Positions 48,386 through 57,685 of a DNA stretch of 64,000 bases are shown one piece after another. The DNA is from PALSA-188 sp963720075 (GTDB lineage Bacteria > Acidobacteriota > Terriglobia > Terriglobales > Acidobacteriaceae). A program made the translations under genes and the position numbers. The notes below the pieces were generated by a model. The model searched no databases and was not told the DNA's origin. It was given only the letters and a program-made list of their open reading frames with translations. The DNA lies in contig CAVREG010000007.1 of assembly GCA_963720075.1 (NCBI GenBank), positions 155,625 to 219,624 on the forward strand. The letters run 5' to 3'. Each line of letters opens with the position of its first letter. Positions within the stretch are counted from its first letter, which is position 1.

Positions 48386-49555
48386 ATGCGCTCGACAGCC
48401 GCGATCAAGCAACAGATCGAATCGTCTCTTGCGGCGCGAATTCCCGCAGCATTGTCTCCCCGCCTTCATCAAGTCCCGGAACTACTGCTCACAGGTATCG
48501 CAGAAGTGGATGCTCTTCTGGAGGGCGGTCTTCCGCTCGGTAGTCTAACGGAAATCACAGGTCCAGTTTGTTCCGGAAGAAGCACGCTGGTTGTTTCCAT
48601 TCTTGCTGAAGCCACACAGCATGGCGCATCGTGCGCGTATGTGGATGTGGCTGACGCGTTCGATCCGCTTTCTGCCGCTGCTATTGGAATCAATCTCGGG
48701 CATCTGCTCTGGGTACGCGCTGGCCGCACTGAGAAAACAGCCATTTGTGAAAGGGTTGAGGCTCCAACCAAAGTGAATACGAGGTCATCGGCACAGGAGG
48801 TTCATTGTGGCAGTGCTGGGAGGCATCCTCGCAAGGAAATTCGGGGAATGGACGTGGCTGTTAAGAAACTGTTTCGCACTGATAAAAGCCTGTTGCGCGA
48901 TAAGCGCATTGGGAATCCAGGGACAACGAACCGCGAATTCGAGCCAGTCGATTACACGCCGCGTTATTCTGAACCGATTCCGGGAAAACGGATCGAACAG
49001 GTTGCAATGGATCGTCAGCCTGCACGACGGGGCGAAGTTGTATTGCACAACGGGATGATCGTCCCGATTCAATCTGCTCATTCTTCGCGGCGTTCACCAT
49101 CGTTGCCTGTGTCCCAAAATCGTTCGGCGAAGGAAATATGGACAAGTCTCGATCGGGCGCTACGAGCGACGGACTTATTGCTCGCCACAGGAGGTTTTCG
49201 AGTCATTGTGTTGGACATGGGCGATGTTCGCCCCGAACAAGTACGGCGCGTACCTTTGGCCTCCTGGTATCGCTATCGGCTGCAGGCGGAGAAATCTCAG
49301 GCTCTTTTCCTACTTCTGACCCAAACAGTGTGCGCCAACAGTTGTGCTTCAGTGTTGTTGCATTGCAAGGAAGCACAGGAACGATGGCAATGCGCAACTG
49401 AGGACCAAGATGGCTGGCCGTTGCTGACCGGGTTTCAATTCGGGGTAAGCGCGGAGCGTAAACGCGCCATGCGAGAAGAGGCTTATTCGTTTGGGAAAAA
49501 GCCTGTGTCTGCCGCCGAAACTTCATGGACGCGAACGACCTCATGGGCGAGATGA
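48386..49555 (+). CDS. imuA: ImuA-like RecA-fold protein
   Basis: A 389-residue RecA-related accessory protein of the ImuA/ImuB/DnaE2 mutagenesis system. GIAEVDALLEGGLPLGSLTE leads into a Walker A-like GPVCSGRSTLV, with Arg in place of the usual Lys, then VLDMGDVRPEQVRRVPLASW and LFLLLTQ core strands. The middle (~120-245) is a long low-similarity insertion. It is followed directly by imuB (stop and start adjacent). With the polymerase genes broken downstream, the protein probably has no function in translesion synthesis now. Confidence 0.8.
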   Translation: MRSTAAIKQQIESSLAARIPAALSPRLHQVPELLLTGIAEVDALLEGGLPLGSLTEITGPVCSGRSTLVVSILAEATQHGASCAYVDVADAFDPLSAAAIGINLGHLLWVRAGRTEKTAICERVEAPTKVNTRSSAQEVHCGSAGRHPRKEIRGMDVAVKKLFRTDKSLLRDKRIGNPGTTNREFEPVDYTPRYSEPIPGKRIEQVAMDRQPARRGEVVLHNGMIVPIQSAHSSRRSPSLPVSQNRSAKEIWTSLDRALRATDLLLATGGFRVIVLDMGDVRPEQVRRVPLASWYRYRLQAEKSQALFLLLTQTVCANSCASVLLHCKEAQERWQCATEDQDGWPLLTGFQFGVSAERKRAMREEAYSFGKKPVSAAETSWTRTTSWAR

Positions 49556-51079
49556 GTGATGCCGATGCCGTTGTATCTGTGCCTCCATGTGCCCGATTTT
49601 GCAGCGCAAACACTGGTCCGCCTTCGGCCTGAGTTACGAAAACGTCCTGTGGCTATTCTGGACGGCGACCCTCCTCTTGAAGCTGTGTTCGCGCTGAACC
49701 AAAGGGCACGAAATCTGGGGATTGTATTGGGCATGAGTCGGCTGCAAGCCGAATCCTTCGAGGGAGTTTCGTTGTCCCTAAGAGTGAGGCAGCACGAAGA
49801 TTCAGCTTTCCTCGTTCTGATGCACTGTGGGGAGCGCATCTCGCCCAGAATCGAAGCGTTGGCATCTCCTCAAGAACGTTCTTCCAGGGCAACGCTCATT
49901 CTGGACGTTTCTGACTCGGAGAGACTCTTTGGCACTCCAGAACAGATCGCAATTGCGCTGCGGAGAAATGTGGATGCTGCTGGATTTGAGGTAAGTATCG
50001 CAACTTCCGGTAACGCTTATGCGGCTGTGCTGGCCGCGCGCGGATTTCATGGAACCACTGTCATTCCTCTTGGGAAAGAAGCAAACATACTGGCGTTGCT
50101 TCCTGTCACGGTCCTGGAACTCGAAACGGAGCAGCAAGAGAGGTTTACATCATGGGGGATCAAAACACTTGGCGCGCTGGCCTCGCTGCCACAAAAGGCA
50201 TTGATCGCGAGGATTGGGCAGATGGGCTATCGGCTTCAGGCACTCTCGCGTGGCGAATATCAACATCTGTTGGTACCAGCGGAGCCGCCTACCGATGCTA
50301 TTCTGAGCGAAAGCGCGGAGTTGGAACATCCAGTCGATCTACTGGAGCCACTTTTGTTTCTGTTGGGAAGGATGCTGGAGCAGATTATCGCGCGAGCAGC
50401 AGAACGCGCGTTGGCCATCGCTTATGTGGAGACTTGGCTTGTACTGGATGGTACATCGCGCAAAGAACATCGCCGCGTGGTTCGTCCGGCCCTGCCCGAG
50501 TACAACCATCACACACTGCTGAAGTTGATCCAGCTTGATCTGGAGATGTATCCACCGCAAGCATCCGTTATTGCCTTATACATGCAGGCACAACCGGCAC
50601 CTCCACAGACCGGACAGCAAGGGTTGTTCGTTCCCCAAACACCGGAAGCAGGGCAATTGGAAGTCTTGCTGGCACGGCTCCGCAAACTGCTCGGCGAGGA
50701 TCGGGTCGGTGCCCCGGAACTCCTCGACAGTCATCGTCCCGATGCGTTTCGACTAGTCCCCTTTCGTCTCCAACACTAATGCTGCTCCACAAGGATTGTC
50801 AGCGGAGTTCATACATCAGCACTACGCAAGTTGCGCCCTCCTCACGCAGTACGAGTGGAAATAGAAAGGTCACGCATCGTCACGCTCTTTTTCGATGGTA
50901 AGAAGCTCTCCGTTGATAAGGCTTCAGGGCCTTGGAAAACCAGCGGAGCCTGGTGGACACACACAGATTGGTGCCGCGAGGAGTGGGACGTGGCGTTGGT
51001 GGACCAGAAAGATAATGTTGCCGCGTACGCTTATGACCCAGCCGCGAACTGCTGGTATCTGATCGGGATCTACGACTGA
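49556..51079 (+). pseudogene. imuB: ImuB-like Y-family polymerase homologue interrupted by in-frame TAA
   Basis: The first 407 codons (start GTG 49556 or ATG 49559) encode an ImuB-type inactive Y-family protein: LYLCLHVPDFAAQTLVRLRP opening, ATLILDVSDSERLFGTPEQI and a helix-hairpin-helix region (SWGIKTLGALASLPQKALIA). The catalytic acidic residues of true DinB are not seen, as expected for ImuB. After ...DAFRLVPFRLQH comes TAA (50777-50779). The same frame then stays open to TGA 51077-51079 and encodes the usual ImuB C-terminal domain (GPWKTSGAWWTHTDWCREEW, CWYLIGIYD). A single nonsense codon therefore cuts off the last ~100 residues. Confidence 0.85.
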
Positions 51080-51089
51080 GATTCACGCG

Positions 51090-54000
51090 ATGTATGTGGA
51101 ACTCCATGCCCGCTCGGCCTTCAGCTTTCTGGAAGGGGCTTCTCTTCCGGAAATGCTGATGGCCCGCTGCGAGAACTAGAGATGCCAGCTATGGCGCTTG
51201 CTCGACCGCAACGGTCTATACGGTGCGCCGCGCTTTCACATCACGGCGGAAAAACAGGGACTACGCGCACACATCGGAGCGGAGATCGCAGTGGGTGATG
51301 CCGGGGTGCGCGTTCGTCCGCCAGAGTGGCTCCCCATCGGTGCCAGCTGAGCCAGTGCGCTTCCCGGTACTGGCCGAGTCCGTCACCGGCTATCAGAATC
51401 TCTGCCGCTTGATCACTCGTTACAAGTTACGGGAAGCCACGAAGACCGAAGGCGCGGCGACCGTTGCTGATATTCAAGAGCACGCCGAAGGGTTTGATCT
51501 GCCTTACAGGTGGCGACGAAGGTCCGCTGGCGTCCGCCCTTTCGCGTGGCGGATTCGACGAAGGTCTAAGCGAAGTTGAAAGGCTCGTGAACCTGTTCGG
51601 GCATCGAAATGTTTATGTCGAATTGCAGCGTCACTGCGACCGCGCTGAAGAATACCGCAACCAGGCAGCGGTCCGAATTGCGCGGGCGTTGCGCTTCCAG
51701 TCCTCGCAACCAACGGCGTAAGCCATGCGAAGTCCTACGTGATCGTGAAGTCATGGACGTGCTCACTACCATTCGCCACCACTGCACGCTAGAAACCGCG
51801 GGCCATTTACTCGCATTGAATTCCGAACGCTATCTGCGTTCCCCACGCGAGATGCAGGAGTTGTTCCATGACTTCCCGGAAGCCATCCGCAACACAATCG
51901 AGCTTTCCGCGCGGCTGTCATACAAGATGAGCGATCTGGGATACCGCTTCCCAAGCTATCCCGTGCCCGATGGGAAACCATGCAGTCGTTCCTTGAAAAG
52001 CGCACTGAGGAAGGCGTGCGCGAACGATATCTGCCGAAGCGGGATCCAAGCTGTTTGAAAAAGCGCAAGCAACAGGCTCGCCATGAATTGGCGCTGATCG
52101 GGCAACTCGAACTTGCGGGTTACTTCCTCATCGTTTGGGACATCGTGCGGTTCTGCCGGCGTGAGGGCATTCTTGTACAAGGCCGCGGATCCGCGGCGAA
52201 CAGCGTGGTGTGCTATGCGCTCGGCATCACAGCCATTGATCCGGTCGGGATGGAATTGCTCTTCGAGCGTTTTCTTTCTGCCGAGCGTGGCGAATGGCCG
52301 GACATTGATCTGGATTTCCGAGCGGAGACCACCGAGAGCGCGCCATTCAATACGTGTATCAGCGTTACGGCGAACTCGGCGCGGCGATGACTGCCAATGT
52401 CATTACCTATCGAGGAAAATCTGCCGCGCGCGAGGCTGGGAAAGTGCTGGGTTTCGATGCGACACACTGGACCGGCTCACGAAATTGGTTGGCGCATGGG
52501 AATGGAAGGGGCCGACAGATACATTGGACGCCAGTTTTCGTACGGCCGGCTTCGACACCCAGCACCGCAGGATCGCCAAGTATCTGGAAATCTGCGAACG
52601 TATGCAGGACATTCCGCGTCACCTCGGGCAACACTCTGGAGGCATGGTGATCTGCGCCGGGCAGCTCAATGCGGTCGTTCCTTTAGAACGAGCGTCGATG
52701 CCGGGGCGCACCGTCATCCAGTGGGACAAGGAAGACTGCGCCGACATGAAGATCATCAAAGTCGATCTGCTCGGGCTCGGCATGATGGCCGTACTCGAAG
52801 AGTGCGTCGATTTGGTTCCTCGACATTACAAGGAGCCACTCGATCTCTCTCAACTCCCGCAAAACGATCCAGATGTCTATCGCACATTGCAACGCGCCGA
52901 CACCGTGGGAATGTTCCAGGTTGAAAGCCGCGCGCAGATGTCGGCCTTGCCTCGCAATCGTCCCGTGCGCTTTTACGATTTGGTAGTACAGGTGGCCATC
53001 ATCCGGCCCGGCCCCATCGTAGGCAAAATGATGAATCCTTATATGAAGCGGCGACAAGGCAAAGAGGCAATCACGTATGCGCATCCGTTGCTGGAACCAG
53101 TGCTCAAGCGCACTCTCGGAGTTCCGTTATTTCAGGAACAGTTGATTCGCATGTCGATGATCGTCGCCAACTTCAGCGGCGGCGAGGCCGAAGAGCTGCG
53201 CCGGGCAATGGGGATGCGCCGCTCCCAGGCGCGAATGCGGGAACTGGAGGTCAAGCTGCGCCAAGGCATGACTGCCAATGGAATTCGCTCCGACGCTCAG
53301 GAGCAAATTATCCAGTCGATCGCATCTTTCGCGTTGTATGGATTTCCCGAGTCGCACGCCGCCAGCTTTGCGCTCATCGCCTATGCCAGCGCCTATCTCA
53401 AGTGCCATTATCTTGCGGCGTTCACCGCGGCTATGCTCAACAATCAGCCGATGGGCTTCTATAGCCCATCCACTCTGGTGAAAGATGCGCAACTTCATGG
53501 CCTACGCATCAAGCCAATCGACGTACTGCAATCGGACTGGTTGTGCACGCTTGAGCCGGAAGGCGGGAACGCGACCAATCGCTTTGCGCTGCGGCTCGGA
53601 TTGCTCTACGCCAGAGGGTTGCGGCAAGAGGTGGGAGAGGTGTTAGTTCAAGCTCGCAAGAACCGGGCTTTCGAGTCCATCCACGATCTCGCGCTCTGTG
53701 TACCCGAATTGCGCAAGAGCGATCTCACGATGCTGGCACAGATCGGCGCCCTCAATTCGCTTGGGGACGACATCCATCGCCGCCATGCGCTCTGGCAGGT
53801 GGAATATGCTGGCCGCCCTACTGGCCCGTTGTTACGCGAACTGCCGGAGCAGGGAGAACAGTCGCCTCTTGCCCGGATGACCGTTGATGAGCGGCTGGCC
53901 GCTGATTTCCACGGCACTGGCGTCACAGTAGGACCGCATCCGATGGCCTATCACCGCGATGCTCTGTCACGCATGGGCATTGTTTGTTCCAGCGATTTGC

Positions 54001-54293
54001 AAGATCTCAAACACGGGACGAAGGCTCGTATCGCGGGATGCGTGATTGCCCGGCAGAGGCCGGGAACAGCCAAGGGATTCGTGTTCTTGAGCCTGGAAGA
54101 TGAAACGGGGATCTCCAACGCAATCGTTACTCCTGCTGTTTATGAGCAGTACCGGCGCGTTGTCACCTACGGCAAATTCCTGATAATCGAGGGGAAACTC
54201 CAAAACCAGGAAAATGTGATTTCGGTGAAGGCGGAAGTGGTTCGCCCTCTGGAGGTCAGCGAAATGAATGTTCGATCCCACGACTTCCACTGA
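51090..54293 (+). pseudogene. dnaE2: DnaE2-type error-prone polymerase, multiply frameshifted
   Basis: It starts MYVELHARSAFSFLEGASLP at ATG 51090 and stops at TAG 51177. PHP and palm parts then continue through many frame changes: LLDRNGLYGAPRFHITAEKQ, ESVTGYQNLCRLITRYKLRE, GGDEGPLASALSRGGFDEGL, REVMDVLTTIRHHCTLETAG, RGSAANSVVCYALGITAIDP with the catalytic PDIDLDF, then YQRYGELGAAMTANVITYRG. From about 52460 to 54293 one frame is intact (GQHSGGMVICAGQLNAVVPL through the OB-fold end). At least six shifts lie in the first 1.4 kb and none in the last 1.8 kb. In an intact cassette this polymerase works with ImuA and ImuB. Confidence 0.9.
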
Positions 54294-54416
54294 CCGCTCC
54301 AGAGCTGCCGATGAGCACGATTTGGAATGCGATTCGGGACATTGTGCGGATTGCAACATTCTCCCTGGCCTTGGCGACATCCCGTTCTGGCCGAGGCAGC
54401 GTGAGACAATCTGCGC

Positions 54417-55250
54417 ATGGCAGACCAATTCACGTTCTATGGATTCCCGGATGAGTGTCGTAAGTTCGAACAGCGGCATCCTCTCTGGAACGAAATTATG
54501 CCGAGTCTTGTGCACGCTATGAACATCGCATTCACAAGAGTCCAGGTAATGGAAGGCTCAGCGAATAAATTTGTCTACTTCTTCGGGAGAATTGTCCTTG
54601 AAGACTTCATGGAGATCACGCTTGTCTGTTATCACGGCTACGGCGTTGCAGCGTCTAAACTGGTCCGCAGCATGTACGAATATGGTGTCACGCTGCGCTA
54701 CTTGCATGAACACCCGGAGGAGGCTGAAACATTCTTGGCTTACCACCTTGTTCAGCAGGACAAACTGATTGGCCGCTTGATTGAGACATTCGGCGACAGC
54801 ATCTTGCCAGCCGAGCTTATAGCGGAAACGAGGGGCAAAGCAGCCGAGGTCAAAGAAGATTTCATGGTCCCTGTTTGCGAACACCCCGGTGCCAAGATGC
54901 GGCTGAATCACACTTGGAACAAACTGGACTTTGTTGCGATGACGAAAAAGACGGGCGACCTAGGCAAGCTGATCATTCCCGGATACTACATGCCGTTGCG
55001 TCACGCTCATCCGACATTCGGAGGCTTGACCGAGCGGCTAGAAATTGTAGATGGTCAAATGGGCCTGAAGGCGGAAGCACAGCCGGAAATCGTCGACCGT
55101 TCGCTAATGACGGCCCACAATTGCATCCTCGACGCTATAAAAGTTCAAAGCGAACATTTCAATATCGAGGGGTTGGAAGAGGCGATGCAGGTCTGCTATC
55201 GGGACTTCGTGCGTGTGTGGTCCCCCGACTCGGCGCTGTTAAAACCCTGA
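54417..55250 (+). CDS. DUF5677-like helical protein
   Basis: A 277-residue all-helical protein with the DUF5677-type core: VLEDFMEITLVCYHGYGVAA, SKLVRSMYEYGVTLRYLHEH (Tyr-Glu and Arg conserved), then PEEAETFLAYHLVQQDKLIG. Function unknown in the family; often found near defence genes. It ends 29 bases before a strong terminator and appears monocistronic. ATG 54417 begins MADQFTFYGFPDECRKF. Confidence 0.75.
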   Translation: MADQFTFYGFPDECRKFEQRHPLWNEIMPSLVHAMNIAFTRVQVMEGSANKFVYFFGRIVLEDFMEITLVCYHGYGVAASKLVRSMYEYGVTLRYLHEHPEEAETFLAYHLVQQDKLIGRLIETFGDSILPAELIAETRGKAAEVKEDFMVPVCEHPGAKMRLNHTWNKLDFVAMTKKTGDLGKLIIPGYYMPLRHAHPTFGGLTERLEIVDGQMGLKAEAQPEIVDRSLMTAHNCILDAIKVQSEHFNIEGLEEAMQVCYRDFVRVWSPDSALLKP

Positions 55251-55278
55251 CGTCATCAAGCGTCGAAACCAAAAGCAG

Positions 55279-55306
55279 AAAGGGCCGGGCAAATGCCGGC
55301 CCTTTT
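55279..55306 (+). terminator. rho-independent terminator after the DUF5677-like gene
   Basis: AAAGGGCCGG (55279-55288), a 7-base loop, CCGGCCCTTT (55296-55305) and TTTT. Near-textbook; it would also work in the minus direction (AAAA/TTTT both sides) for the convergent LRAT-like gene. Confidence 0.88.
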
Positions 55307-55331
55307 CCGTTCTTCGCGCGGGGGATTGAAC

Positions 55332-55757
55332 CTAAGCTCGCGAGGTTACGGCCACAGCAGTGGCAACGGTCGCAAATCCGAGCGCAATGACTGCTGCTAA
55401 ACTCAGTTGTTCACTAAACGATTTGCCCGTTAGAGCCCAATTCACCGTGTGCTCACAATTGGCAATGAACAAGTCATAGGGCTTCCCGTCAAGACTGTGC
55501 ATCCGGTTTATCGCGTTGTGTTGTTGCTCTAGCGTCTGCGGAGTCCAAAGGACGTAAACCGTTTCTCCAAGCGCAAAATCCGCTAGGGATGTCGTCCGCA
55601 CAAAGCTGCCCTTCTCGCTGTGAATGACGCGCAGTTCGCCCGTGCACGGGTCGGGCCGATCCATCATGCCCTTGTGCCAGAAACCATAGCGTCTACTCCA
55701 GACCTTGACGACAGAACCCGGTAATAGCGTCTGCTGCTGAAATGTATACATGACCAT
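55332..55757 (-). CDS. LRAT/NlpC-P60-like papain-fold protein with C-terminal membrane helix
   Basis: A 141-residue protein. The N-terminal part has a conserved His in YGFWHKGMM (about residue 28). A second block, DLFIANCEHTVNWALTG, carries the NCEH Cys-His motif of lecithin:retinol-acyltransferase-like proteins. A hydrophobic C-terminal helix (LAAVIALGFATVATAVAVTS) should anchor it in a membrane. This circularly permuted papain fold acts as acyltransferase or peptidase elsewhere; the substrate here is unknown. The first or third codon (MVMYTF) may be the start. Confidence 0.7.
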   Translation of the reverse strand: MVMYTFQQQTLLPGSVVKVWSRRYGFWHKGMMDRPDPCTGELRVIHSEKGSFVRTTSLADFALGETVYVLWTPQTLEQQHNAINRMHSLDGKPYDLFIANCEHTVNWALTGKSFSEQLSLAAVIALGFATVATAVAVTSRA

Positions 55758-55908
55758 CCCTCGAAAACGTTATTCAGGAAGCTCTGGGAATCCTCTACCA
55801 GATCTAGTCTACATCGCGACCCTTTGATCCCCAAGATCCAATCGTGCGCTGAACCGGTTGACTGCTCCGGGATCGTCGGCAACTCGGAAGCTATTTCCGG
55901 GGGCCACT

Positions 55909-56595
55909 CTAAAACAACGTGTCCGGAACGTATTCGTCGGCGCAAGCTGGGTCATCGTTCCGTGCCGAGTTGACTCGGGGACTTACGCGGTAACGGCGCA
56001 TGGAGCCTGCTTGGTATGGTTGGAGCAAATCGAGGATGTCATCGACTTGTTTGAATCCCGGATCAAGCCACCGATCGTGGTCATCACGTTTGAGAATAAC
56101 CGGCATCCTGTCATGGATGTCGGACAGTAGTGCATTCGCGGAGGTCGTGATGATCGAGCACGTTTCGACCAGCTGCCGCTCCGGGTTCTTCCATCGGTCA
56201 CAGATGCCGGCGAACGCGAAGACTGAGTCGTCCGCGAGGGTAAAGCAGAATGGAGACTCACTCTTGCTGAATTTCGACCACTCGTAAAAGCCATCGGCGG
56301 GAATCAAACAGCGACGAGACAGCAAGGGCTCGCGGAAGGCAGGCTTCTCGGCAATCGTCTCGGCCCTGGCGTTAATCATTTTGTAGCCGGCTTTGGCGTC
56401 CTTCGCCCAGAACGGGATTAGCCCCCAACGCATCAGCGAAAAGGACCGAACGGGGCGAGTAGCGTCCTGGCGGACGACGGGCACACTCTGGCTGGGTGCA
56501 ATGTTGTAACGAGGACTCCAGTCATTGTCATCTCCTACATCGAAGACCTCGGCCAGAATTTCCTTCTTCCGGGCGAGGCGATAGCGACCGCACAT
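55909..56595 (-). CDS. SOS response-associated peptidase (SRAP/YedK/HMCES family)
   Basis: A 228-residue enzyme that crosslinks to abasic sites in single-stranded DNA through Cys2. All signature parts are present: MCGRYRLA start with catalytic Cys2, YNIAPSQSVPVVR (Asn), MRWGLIPFWAKD, KMINARAETIAEKPAFREPL, RCLIPADGFYEWSK (catalytic Glu) and the His of DIHDRMPVIL. It fits a DNA-damage theme with the neighbouring imu cassette. Some mobile elements carry their own copy. Confidence 0.95.
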   Translation of the reverse strand: MCGRYRLARKKEILAEVFDVGDDNDWSPRYNIAPSQSVPVVRQDATRPVRSFSLMRWGLIPFWAKDAKAGYKMINARAETIAEKPAFREPLLSRRCLIPADGFYEWSKFSKSESPFCFTLADDSVFAFAGICDRWKNPERQLVETCSIITTSANALLSDIHDRMPVILKRDDHDRWLDPGFKQVDDILDLLQPYQAGSMRRYRVSPRVNSARNDDPACADEYVPDTLF

Positions 56596-56742
56596 GGGGA
56601 CAGTATAGGACCAAGAAAGGACGGGATGGATCGCGTTGTGCGGAAAGCTGGGTCAATTCGTTAGCTTTGCTCCACGTCAGTTCTTACGTGCAGGCGAGAA
56701 AAACCCGCGCCAGCGAGAACGCCAGCGCGGGCAGAGCGCTGG

Positions 56743-57108
56743 TCAATACTCGCTTGGCAAGTAAATGACGTTGTTGGTGAAGTACAGGGTGATTTCATCC
56801 AGCGGGAAATCGGTGTGCTCAATCTCCTTCGTGAATACGATATTGCCGTTGCCGTCGTCGCACGTAAGCGCAGCGGTTCGGTCGGGACGTACGGCGAGTT
56901 TCCAGACCTGAAATTCCTCGGCGGCAACAGCCTTGTTGTAGGGCTGAATGATCGCGATCTCGTCCAGAAGCCAATATGCTCCACCGTGCTCGGCGACGTA
57001 CTGTGCGCCGTCGGTATAGAGAATGTTGCGGTTGATCCCGTGCCGATACCAATTCTCGCTGCCCGTAAACTGCGCGAGGTCGCTTTTGCTGAGAGTCTTT
57101 GTCGTCAT
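56743..57108 (-). CDS. DUF6876-like small protein
   Basis: A 121-residue protein. ATG 57108 is fixed by GAGG eight bases upstream. The sequence LAQFTGSENWYRHGINRNIL, AYWLLDEIAIIQPYNKAVAA and the closing FPLDEITLYFTNNVIYLPSEY-type strand match what I remember of DUF6876, a family of unknown function frequent on plasmids and integrative elements. No motif suggests an activity. Confidence 0.7.
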   Translation of the reverse strand: MTTKTLSKSDLAQFTGSENWYRHGINRNILYTDGAQYVAEHGGAYWLLDEIAIIQPYNKAVAAEEFQVWKLAVRPDRTAALTCDDGNGNIVFTKEIEHTDFPLDEITLYFTNNVIYLPSEY

Positions 57109-57685
57109 GGTATGCCTCTTTCGTTTTGAGTGACCCCCTTGGCGGGGGCGAGAGAGGCAACGGGAACAGCCGCACGGAAGGCGCGGCGTCACAGGCAAGC
57201 GTGAAATAAATGAGGGGTAGCCCGTATGGAATCATCGTTTATGTCGCGAAAGTGCCTTGACGCTAGCCTGCGGCTGTTAGGTTGACTCCGAACCCGCCTA
57301 TGAGTGGGGGAACGGAAGAGGCATATTGGTGACGAAGACGACGCGGAGAGACCGGTGAGATCGACAAGCCCCGGGCCAGAGCGACGACGCTCGGCTGGCA
57401 AGGCAAGTTGAACGCGGTCATTTAACGCCCATAAAGATTGCGGCAGGGGCCTCAATCTTTCCCTGGTTGGCTTCACAGATCCGACGAGTCGGGATCAAAC
57501 TTATGTGCTGGTTCCGGCAGGCGGCTGAGCGGAAGCGACTTGCGTTATTCCTTGCCAGCGCCTCAGGTGATCCAGAATTCTGCGTTGTTTTCCTCAGAAC
57601 ACATGCTTCGACCAGGCGCGATGAAATAGCCTACAATTGGCAGTTCGCCGTCAGGAAACCTGAGCGGAGTGCATCCACCACAAAC
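57109..57685. promoter_or_regulatory. divergent intergenic region before the type III mod gene
   Basis: 577 bases without a supportable gene; the open frame from 57467 into mod has no ribosome site and unlikely composition. TACAAT at 57632-57637, 49 bases before the mod ATG, is a possible -10. A CCCCC...GGGGG hairpin lies at about 57126-57140, just upstream of the DUF6876-like gene. Confidence 0.4.

Noticed and set aside
57467..57685. N-terminal extension of the Mod protein
   Set aside because: No ribosome site, atypical composition, and Mod family proteins start near MPKLYEI.
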